Origin: Prevotellaceae bacterium UBA6858
Lineage (GTDB): Bacteria; Bacteroidota; Bacteroidia; Bacteroidales; Bacteroidaceae
Length of the DNA stretch: 34,056 nt
Direction of reading: 5' to 3'
Assembly (NCBI GenBank): GCA_002451695.1
Contig: DKDC01000036.1
Coordinates: forward strand, 40,569 to 74,624
In this document: piece by piece, positions 8,173 to 14,089 of the stretch
How positions within the stretch are numbered: position 1 is the stretch's first letter
Layout of the letters: every line of letters starts with the position of its first letter
Made by a program: the position numbers and the translations under genes
The notes under the pieces: model-generated
Seen by the model: the letters and a program-made list of their open reading frames with translations, nothing else
Database searches by the model: none
What the model was told of the DNA's origin: nothing

Positions 8173-8200
8173 TAATTCCCCGGTGCGTCTGTCATAAGGG
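8166..8200 (+). promoter_or_regulatory. putative ECF-sigma promoter, copy 2
   Basis: GCTGTAATAAT and GTCTGTCATAA separated by 10 variable bases, aligned without gaps to 7284-7318. It overlaps the stop codon of the candidate anti-sigma gene and lies 28 bases before the DUF6249-like gene, so it could give that gene extra, sigma-dependent transcription. Confidence 0.65.
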
Positions 8201-8228
8201 TGAAGTCTAACAAATAAAAAGAAACGAG

Positions 8229-8660
8229 ATGATAGAAGATTTGCAAGGCATGTTTGCCATAATCCTTTCGCTGGGCATTCCCATAACAGTAATGTCCTGG
8301 TACTACCACAGCAAGATAAAGGAGAAGAACGCCGACGTGGATTTGCGCAAAGCCCTTATCGAGAACAAAATCGACGCGGAAACGGCAAAGGTGATTATCG
8401 CCGAAAAGTCGCCGGAAAGGAAAAAGGAGAAAAAGTTCGCGAGCCTGACATGGGGGCTTTCCCTTGTGGGAATGGCGTTGGGCGTACTCATACCGCTGCT
8501 TTGCGGACTGGATCTCGAAAATGAGAACAGCGGGTTCGAGTTTGCCGCTTGCATCGTGCTGGGCATGGGCTTGGGACTCCTTGCCGCATTCCTCATAATA
8601 TGGAAGCTCCGCAAAAAGGAAGAGGAGCAGAAAGAGGACAAAGCGTCAGAAGAACAGTAA
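8229..8660 (+). CDS. DUF6249-like membrane protein
   Basis: A 143-aa protein with an N-terminal hydrophobic segment (about 7-26), a charged stretch (DLRKALIENKIDAETAKVIIAEKSPERKKEKK), two more membrane segments (about 73-92 and 104-127), and a highly charged tail rich in K and E. This layout and the place after a sigma gene and a small membrane protein are those of the DUF6249-type proteins common in Bacteroidales sigma operons; function is unknown. Preceded by its own copy of the putative ECF promoter and followed by a strong terminator. Confidence 0.75.
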   Translation: MIEDLQGMFAIILSLGIPITVMSWYYHSKIKEKNADVDLRKALIENKIDAETAKVIIAEKSPERKKEKKFASLTWGLSLVGMALGVLIPLLCGLDLENENSGFEFAACIVLGMGLGLLAAFLIIWKLRKKEEEQKEDKASEEQ

Positions 8661-8689
8661 ATCCATACTCTTACGGTTAATCATTTGGG

Positions 8690-8719
8690 GCGGCTGCAAA
8701 CTTTTGCAGCCGCCTTTTT
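8690..8719 (+). terminator. intrinsic terminator of the sigma operon
   Basis: An 11-bp perfect stem (GGCGGCTGCAA at 8690-8700 with 8704-8714), CTT loop, then TTTTTC. It follows the DUF6249-like gene by 29 bases and overlaps the stop codon of the convergent Gate-domain gene. Confidence 0.88.
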
Positions 8720-9681
8720 CATGCGCGGCATTTGCGCATAAGGCGCAGCAGGAGCGTCCTGCCCCAAACAACGACAAGCGCGAAAAGCACGCGGGTGGAT
8801 ATAATCCAGAACACGCTTATCCCAATCGCGCCAAACACGCACGTGTCCTCGATTATGGAGTGGTTCATCGCCAGATGCCTGTTGACAGCCGCCGCCTTCT
8901 CCCTTGAAATTTCCCCGCCCTTTATGCAGTCGAACATCACCGCGCCGCCGTATGAAATCCCGAGCGTGTTGCCGACGAGCCAGAAATAGGCGGCGTCTGC
9001 GGGAAGTCCGAAAAAGCGCATCAGCGGACGCAGAAACCTTGAAATGGCATTGAGCAGACGGTAAGCCTGAAGCGCGTTCTGCAAAATCATCACGGCGAGA
9101 ATTATTGCGAACATCATCACCGAGACCTTGACGTTTGCCACCGCCCAGCCCTCCGCGACTTCCCAAAGCGTGGCATCGGCTTGAGGGGCTGCGCCAAAGC
9201 CGAAACTTTGCGGCATATCGGGCAGCACGAGGTTTAGGTAGAACGCCGCCGCAAAAGCCATTATTATTCTCAAGACCACCATCCCTACAAACGATGACCC
9301 GGTGCGGTGGGTTACGGTGCACTCCATGGGAAGCGCGTGGCACAGCAGCATCATAAGCGAAATTATCGTGGCCTGACGCAGCGTGAGCGTGAGCGAAAGC
9401 AGCACGGCTATGCCGGCGTAGGTGGTGAGCGCGGCCCCGGTGATGAAAGCCACCGCGCTTTCGCCCGGAAGCCCTATAAGGCGGAACACGGGGTCGATGT
9501 AGCGGGCGGCATAACCTATTATCCCGAAATGCTGCAGCAAGGTTACGATGAGAGATATGGGAATCATCATCTTGAGCAGCCACAAAGTCATTTTGCAAGA
9601 CTTCGGAAAAGCGTCGGTGCAGCACCTGCGCATCCTCGCCCCATGAAGAACAATCAGTTTTCTTTTCAAAACAGCGGACAT
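8719..9681 (-). CDS. nucleoside-recognition (Gate) domain membrane protein
   Basis: A 320-aa integral membrane protein with about eight hydrophobic segments. Two Gate-type repeats are visible: PISLIVTLLQHFGIIG...FITGAALTTYAGIAV in the first half and AVMILQNALQAYRLL...LVGNTLGISYGGAVMFD in the second. Both halves carry a conserved G-rich loop, as in SpmA/SpmB, FeoB C-terminal and nucleoside transporter Gate domains. The transported solute is unknown. Start taken at MSAVLKRK (9681); MRRCC (9633) is an alternative that leaves a shorter cytoplasmic N terminus. Transcribed alone, convergent with the sigma operon. Confidence 0.85.
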   Translation of the reverse strand: MSAVLKRKLIVLHGARMRRCCTDAFPKSCKMTLWLLKMMIPISLIVTLLQHFGIIGYAARYIDPVFRLIGLPGESAVAFITGAALTTYAGIAVLLSLTLTLRQATIISLMMLLCHALPMECTVTHRTGSSFVGMVVLRIIMAFAAAFYLNLVLPDMPQSFGFGAAPQADATLWEVAEGWAVANVKVSVMMFAIILAVMILQNALQAYRLLNAISRFLRPLMRFFGLPADAAYFWLVGNTLGISYGGAVMFDCIKGGEISREKAAAVNRHLAMNHSIIEDTCVFGAIGISVFWIISTRVLFALVVVWGRTLLLRLMRKCRA

Positions 9682-9743
9682 TATTAATCGCGCTGCAAAA
9701 TTACCTAATTTATTCGTGGCATGATATTGTCCCATGGTTCGTG

Positions 9744-9773
9744 TTTGCAGTTTTAGATTTTTACGTATTTTTG
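9744..9773 (+). promoter_or_regulatory. promoter of the small exported protein gene
   Basis: TTTG at 9744-9747 and TATTTTTG at 9766-9773 (TAnnTTTG), separated by 18 bases; slightly short of the usual 19-21. The start codon is 19 bases after the -7 box. Confidence 0.55.
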
Positions 9774-9792
9774 CTCTATAATATATTTATCT

Positions 9793-10284
9793 ATGAAAAA
9801 GTTAGGTTCGTTGTTTTTGGTAATGCTGTTCGGGTGTTTTTGCATCTCGGCACGCAAAGTGACAATTAAGGCTGGGACGATAATTCCCTTGCAGTCGGTA
9901 AACCAAGTCAAGGCTGCCGATGTGCTGGAAGGGCAGCTTGTGGATTTCCGCGTAATGCAGGATGTCTGCGTGGACAATGCCGTTGTAATTCCCAGAGGGA
10001 CCTGTGTGAAAGGCAAGGTGGTTGAGGCGAAAAAAAGCAGTGTTGCAGGAACAAAAGGACGTTTGGGAATTACCATAACTACAATGAACCTGCCATCGGG
10101 CGATCCACTGTTTCTTACCAATACAGAAGTGCATATAAGCGGAAATAACAGAACCGTCCTTGCTGTTGCTACAGGAATATTCCTCTGGCCTTGTTTTCTT
10201 ATCCCTGGCACGAAAGCTGTTATGCCCGCCGGCTATGAAGTTCAGGCTAACGTGGCTGCAAATACAACGGTTGAGGTCGATTAG
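9793..10284 (+). CDS. small exported protein of unknown function
   Basis: A 163-aa protein with an N-terminal signal sequence (about 1-20, LVMLFGCFCISA; a cysteine there makes lipoprotein processing possible but the lipobox is poor). The mature part reads as a beta-rich domain: KAGTIIPLQSVNQV, DGQ/EGQLVDFRV, VIPRGTCVKGKVVEAK and an LGITITTMNLPSGDPLFL segment. This layout is common in proteins annotated only as hypothetical in many phyla. A short hydrophobic stretch (VLAVATGIFLWPCFLIPG) lies near the C terminus. Its base composition is lower in GC than its neighbours. No operon partner; the CE2 esterase begins 82 bases later with its own -7 box. Confidence 0.75.
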   Translation: MKKLGSLFLVMLFGCFCISARKVTIKAGTIIPLQSVNQVKAADVLEGQLVDFRVMQDVCVDNAVVIPRGTCVKGKVVEAKKSSVAGTKGRLGITITTMNLPSGDPLFLTNTEVHISGNNRTVLAVATGIFLWPCFLIPGTKAVMPAGYEVQANVAANTTVEVD

Positions 10285-10328
10285 CGTTTTTGCCATGCGG
10301 TTGGCGTCCGCAGCTCTCGCTTTTTTCC

Positions 10329-10336
10329 TAACTTTG
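10329..10336 (+). promoter_or_regulatory. -7 box of the CE2 esterase gene
   Basis: TAACTTTG is an exact match to TAnnTTTG, 29 bases before the start at 10366. The nearest TTG upstream (10301) is 25 bases away, longer than usual, so the -33 is uncertain. Confidence 0.5.
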
Positions 10337-10365
10337 TGGGTGAAGAAAACTAAAACTTTGACTAT

Positions 10366-11460
10366 ATGAAAATAAGAAACTGTTTCATGGCTGCCGCACT
10401 GGCTGTTGCCGCCTCGGCAATGGCGGGCGTTACCCTGCCGCCCGAAGGCGAGTGGGTGAAGCCCACCGACAAATCCATTGTTTACGTGGGGCGCGTGAGC
10501 TTCCGCAATCCCGACGCTCCCATGTTCAACTATCCCGGCACGGAAATACGCGCAGGGTTCACCGGCACATCGCTGAAAATGGTCTGCAAGCCAATGACGG
10601 GCTACTTCATGGTGAGCATTGACGGCAAAAAGGCTTTCAAGGTGGGCTTCAACGCCCCCAAGGACTCCATTGTCAACCTTGCCACCGCGCTTTCGCCGGG
10701 CAAGCACACCGTAAGGGCTATGTACATCATCGAGGGGCTTGACCGCAAGGGCGACTTCCGAGGTTTCATTCTCGACGAGGGCTGCAAGCTGTTCAAGCCC
10801 GCGCTGCCCAAGCACCGCATCGAGTTCATCGGCAACTCCATCACCTGCGGCTTCGGCAACGAAAGCCTCAGCAAAAACGATCCTTTTGAGTTTGAGAGCG
10901 AGAACCACTACCTTACATACGCCACCATTGTGAGCGACAAGCTCGACGCTCTCCACACCGCCATTGCCAAAAGCGGCATCGGCGTTTACCGCAATGCCGG
11001 TGCTCCGATAGACGGTTCGCCCGACGTTATGGCGGTTGAATACCCCTACACCATTTACAAGGACCATTCCGAGCGTTGGGATTTCTCGCGCTTCCGTCCC
11101 GAGGTGGTGTGCATCAACCTTGGCACAAACGACTTCTCCGGCCCGGGCTACAAGGTTGAGAAATACGAAAAGGCATACAGGGAGTTCCTCACCATTGTGC
11201 GCGGCCATTATCCCGGCGTGCCCATTGTGCTGCTCACAGGCAGTATGCTGCAGGGCGAGACCAACGAGTTGCAGAAAAAGACGCTCGACCGCATTGCGGC
11301 AGACTTCAAAAGCGCGGGCGACAGCAAGATATACCGCCTCGACTTCTCGCCGCAGAAAGGCGACCTGGGCTATGGGGCGTGCTGGCATCCCAGCTACAGG
11401 CAGCACCAGAAGATGGCGGACGAGCTGCTGCCGTTGCTGAAGAAACTGCTGAAACAATAA
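10366..11460 (+). CDS. secreted carbohydrate esterase, CE2-type acetyl esterase
   Basis: A 364-aa exported protein (signal peptide about 1-20, ASAMA). Residues about 30-140 form a jelly-roll-like domain (VGRVSFRNPDAPMFNYPGTEIRAGF, PGKHTV), as in the CE2 N-terminal domain. The SGNH hydrolase domain has the nucleophile in EFIGNSITCGFG (about 150-160), GTNDF, and the catalytic histidine in CWHPSYRQH. CE2 enzymes remove acetyl groups from xylan and other polysaccharides; CE2 members are known to work with a Ser-His dyad, which fits the absence of an aspartate before HP here. Followed by its own terminator. Confidence 0.9.
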   Translation: MKIRNCFMAAALAVAASAMAGVTLPPEGEWVKPTDKSIVYVGRVSFRNPDAPMFNYPGTEIRAGFTGTSLKMVCKPMTGYFMVSIDGKKAFKVGFNAPKDSIVNLATALSPGKHTVRAMYIIEGLDRKGDFRGFILDEGCKLFKPALPKHRIEFIGNSITCGFGNESLSKNDPFEFESENHYLTYATIVSDKLDALHTAIAKSGIGVYRNAGAPIDGSPDVMAVEYPYTIYKDHSERWDFSRFRPEVVCINLGTNDFSGPGYKVEKYEKAYREFLTIVRGHYPGVPIVLLTGSMLQGETNELQKKTLDRIAADFKSAGDSKIYRLDFSPQKGDLGYGACWHPSYRQHQKMADELLPLLKKLLKQ

Positions 11461-11489
11461 CCCCGCAGAACACAGGCATAAACAAGGCG

Positions 11490-11532
11490 ATGCCGGTTTC
11501 CAAACCAAAGGAAACCGGCATTCTTTATTCTT
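11490..11532 (+). terminator. intrinsic terminator of the CE2 esterase gene
   Basis: A 12-bp perfect stem, ATGCCGGTTTCC at 11490-11501 with 11510-11521, 8-nt loop, followed by TCTTTATTCTT. Confidence 0.85.
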
Positions 11533-11681
11533 AAAACGCGCCTGCGCACAAACAAATCCATGCGGAATTTACGCACAAAGGCAGAAAAGCCGTAACGCCA
11601 TGAAACACAGAAATTTAGCTTGATTTCAGACACTCCGCGTAAGTTTTTGTGTTTCAAATATTTGCAAACGGCGAAAAAAGG

Positions 11682-11765
11682 TCTGATGTAGTTTGAATTA
11701 TGTCTGATATAATTTTTCCTGCGTCCTATGTAGTTTTTCCTACATCAAATGTAATTTTCGGAGTG
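11682..11765 (+). repeat. 21-bp periodic array, copy 3 (four units)
   Basis: Units start at 11682, 11703, 11724 and 11745 with heptamers TCTGATG, TCTGATA, TCCTATG and TCAAATG, each followed by TA(G/A)TTT. The left flank TTGCAAACGGCGAAAAAAGG is shared with copy 2 and, more loosely, copy 4. The 3' flank (TTGGGAAAG...TTTGCGGAATT) leads into the palindromic element and is shared with copies 4 and 5. It lies in the 549-bp gap 11461-12009 between the convergent CE2 and sufB genes. Confidence 0.88.
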
Positions 11766-11823
11766 ATTGGGAAAGCAACCGCTTTTGGGGTTTGCGGAAT
11801 TATATGAACGATGTATGTGTTTA

Positions 11824-11976
11824 TTTATTGAATACGGTATATATGTAGGGGCGTATGGCATACGCCCTGCACGCCATCGCATGAGCCGCAGCGCAAACCT
11901 TTATCGCAACATTGCAAACTGGTGCAATTCAGGGCGTATGCCATACGCCCCTACAGCGGTGCTGTTTATTGAATAC
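11824..11976 (+). repeat. palindromic element with terminal inverted repeats and 12-bp flanking direct repeats (MITE-like)
   Basis: A 26-bp arm at 11844-11869 (core GGGCGTATGGCATACGCCC, itself a hairpin) has its perfect inverse complement at 11930-11955; the 60-bp centre shares GCATGAGCCGCA with the copy at 23741. The direct repeat TTTATTGAATAC occurs at 11824-11835 and 11965-11976, framing 129 bp as a target duplication would. The framing sequence is absent from the copy at 23741, consistent with a secondary event here. sufB ends 34 bases later. Confidence 0.8.
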
Positions 11977-12009
11977 TTGACTGTTGGGCGTTTACAGCTT
12001 ACGTGCGCC

Positions 12010-13485
12010 CTACCCCACCGTTCCTTCCAGCGACACGGAAAGCAGCTTGCGCGCCTCGACGGCGAACTCCATGGGCAGCTTGTCGAGCACATTCTTGGCG
12101 TAGCCGTTCACAATCAGCCCCGCCGCCGTTTCGGGATCAATGCCGCGCGAAGCGCAATAGAACATCTGCTCCTCCGAAATCTTGGATGTGGTGGCCTCAT
12201 GCTCCACCACGGCGGTGTTGTTGTGCACGTCTATATATGGGAACGTGTGTGCGCCGCACGTGGGCGACAGCAAAAGCGAGTCGCACGAACTGTAGTTGCG
12301 CGCCTTGCCGGCGTTCCTGCCCACTTTCACGAGACCGCGATATGAGTTCTGGCTCTTGCCAGCCGAAATGCCCTTGCTTATAATGGTGCTGCGCGTGTTG
12401 CTGCCAAGGTGTATCATTTTCGTGCCGGTGTCCGCCTCCTGGTGGTTGTTGGTAACCGCCACACTGTAAAATTCCGCCTGTGAGTTGTCGCCCTTCAAAA
12501 TGCACGAGGGGTATTTCCACGTTATTGCCGAACCTGTCTCAACTTGCGTCCACGACAGTTTGCTGTTCCTGCCCCGCAACGCCCCGCGCTTTGTTACGAG
12601 GTTGTAAACACCGCCCTTGCCCTCGGCGTTGCCGGGATACCAGTTTTGCACTGTGGAGTATTTCACCTCCGCATCGTCGTTCACGATAATCTCCACTATT
12701 GCGGCGTGAAGCTGGTTCTCATCGCGCATGGGCGCGGTGCATCCCTCGAGGTAGGAAACATAGCCCGCGTCGTCGCACACTATAAGCGTGCGCTCGAACT
12801 GCCCCGTGTTGCGGGCGTTGATGCGGAAGTATGACGACAGCTCCATAGGGCATCGCACTCCTTTGGGAATGTAAACAAACGAGCCGTCGGAAAACACCGC
12901 GCTGTTGAGCGCGGCATAGAAGTTGTCGCGGTAGGGCACCACGCTGCCGAGATACTGCCTCACAAGGTCGGGATGGTTTTTCACCGCCTCGCCTATGGAG
13001 CAGAATATCACGCCGAGTTCGCGCAATTTATCCTGAAATGTGGTCTTCACCGAAACGGAGTCCATTATTGCATCCACAGCCACTCCGCCGAGCGCGAGAC
13101 GTTCCTCGAGCGGTATTCCCAGTTTGTCGAACGTCTTGACGAGTTCGGGGTCAAGTTCCTTTTTCCGGTCGTGCGTCTTGGGCTGTGCGTAATACGATAT
13201 TGCCTGATAGTCAATCTGCGGCAGGTTCACGTGTCCCCATGCGGGCTGTTTCAATGTCTGCCAGTACCGCAGGGCTTTCAATCGGAACTCGAGAAGCCAC
13301 TCCGGCTCTCCCTTGCGCATGGATATGGTGCGCACAACGTTTTCGTCAAGCCCGATGGGGATTACGTCCGTTGAAATTTCCGTGGTGAAGCCGTATTCGT
13401 ATTTCTTGTCTGCCACACTGCGCACAAAGGCGTTTTTACCCTCGCTTGCAGCGGGCGTTGCAGATTGGTTTTCAGTTTTTTTCAT
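12010..13485 (-). CDS. sufB: Fe-S cluster assembly scaffold SufB
   Basis: A 491-aa core component of the SufBC2D scaffold that builds and transfers iron-sulfur clusters. Recognisable family segments: ISMRKGEPEWLLEFRLKA, YYAQPKTH, VFSDGSFVYIPKGVRCPMELSSYFRIN, YLEGCTAPMRDENQLHAA, the YSTVQNWYPG stretch, SCDSLLLSPTCGAHTFPYI and the C-terminal EHEATTSKISEEQMFY. The start at MKKTENQ (13485) gives normal family length. It is the last gene of the rimP-nusA-infB-cvpA block, with a hairpin before it. Its partners sufC and sufD are 10.5 kb away on the other strand, which is abnormal and coincides with repeat elements. Confidence 0.96.
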   Translation of the reverse strand: MKKTENQSATPAASEGKNAFVRSVADKKYEYGFTTEISTDVIPIGLDENVVRTISMRKGEPEWLLEFRLKALRYWQTLKQPAWGHVNLPQIDYQAISYYAQPKTHDRKKELDPELVKTFDKLGIPLEERLALGGVAVDAIMDSVSVKTTFQDKLRELGVIFCSIGEAVKNHPDLVRQYLGSVVPYRDNFYAALNSAVFSDGSFVYIPKGVRCPMELSSYFRINARNTGQFERTLIVCDDAGYVSYLEGCTAPMRDENQLHAAIVEIIVNDDAEVKYSTVQNWYPGNAEGKGGVYNLVTKRGALRGRNSKLSWTQVETGSAITWKYPSCILKGDNSQAEFYSVAVTNNHQEADTGTKMIHLGSNTRSTIISKGISAGKSQNSYRGLVKVGRNAGKARNYSSCDSLLLSPTCGAHTFPYIDVHNNTAVVEHEATTSKISEEQMFYCASRGIDPETAAGLIVNGYAKNVLDKLPMEFAVEARKLLSVSLEGTVG

Positions 13486-13505
13486 CGTCAAAATGTTACA
13501 ATGAC

Positions 13506-13540
13506 GGCACACAGGGAGAAACGCATCCTCCCTGCGTGCC
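13506..13540 (-). other. hairpin between cvpA and sufB
   Basis: GGCACACAGGGAG at 13506-13518 pairs with CTCCCTGCGTGCC at 13528-13540 (one mismatch), 9-nt loop. It lies in the 59-bp gap between cvpA stop and sufB start. No strong T run follows on the minus strand, so it may be an attenuator, an RNA-processing site or a weak terminator that sets sufB expression apart. Confidence 0.6.
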
Positions 13541-13544
13541 TTAT

Positions 13545-14075
13545 TTACTGTACGCTGTCGGTGTTTGTGCAAACGGTGTCCTCTGCTGCTGCATTGTCCT
13601 GCTGGTGGCTTTCGCTGTATGCCTTGAAAGCATAGCCGAGACTGTTTTTCACCGGCTCATAGAGGTAAGACTCTTCGGCCTTGTCCTGTCCCACAATCCC
13701 GAGAAAGCTCATAACGTTGAACACGCAGCTCATGAGTATGAGGTATTTCACAACGCTCACAACAGCCCCGAGAATGCTGTTGGGCAGACCTATCTTCATT
13801 CCCTTCAACGCCTTTGTGAGCAGGTTTGCCGCGAGGCCGAGGAGAATGGGGACAACTATCCACAGCACGAGAAACGCCAGAATGTTGGCAACGGTGGGAG
13901 ACGCACCTATGCGCGGCGACAGAAAGCCGCCGAAGCTCGAATAAAGCCCCGCCGCCACAAAAAGCCCCACGACAAAGCCCACCATAGAGAATATTTCCTT
14001 CAGGAAGCCCTGCCGCCATCCCCTGTAGATTGCCCATATAAAGAGCAGCAGAATAACAAAGTCTATGAATGGCAT
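13545..14075 (-). CDS. cvpA: CvpA family membrane protein
   Basis: A 176-aa inner-membrane protein with four hydrophobic segments: about 3-20, 28-48, 64-86 and 100-125. The opening IDFVILLLFIWAIYRGWRQGFLKEIFSMVGFVVG is diagnostic of the CvpA/colicin V production family (short loop with YRGxRxG between TM1 and TM2). The C-terminal 40 residues are polar and likely cytoplasmic. Function in bacteria other than E. coli is unclear; it has been tied to envelope homeostasis. Lies 14 bases after infB and 59 before sufB in the same operon, the arrangement I recall as usual for Bacteroidales. Confidence 0.9.
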   Translation of the reverse strand: MPFIDFVILLLFIWAIYRGWRQGFLKEIFSMVGFVVGLFVAAGLYSSFGGFLSPRIGASPTVANILAFLVLWIVVPILLGLAANLLTKALKGMKIGLPNSILGAVVSVVKYLILMSCVFNVMSFLGIVGQDKAEESYLYEPVKNSLGYAFKAYSESHQQDNAAAEDTVCTNTDSVQ

Positions 14076-14089
14076 ATCCGCTACAATTA

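Noticed and set aside
9802..11508. Open frame of 568 codons on the minus strand
   Set aside because: It runs antisense to the small exported protein and the CE2 esterase, both with signal peptides and family motifs; the antisense product has no recognisable domain.
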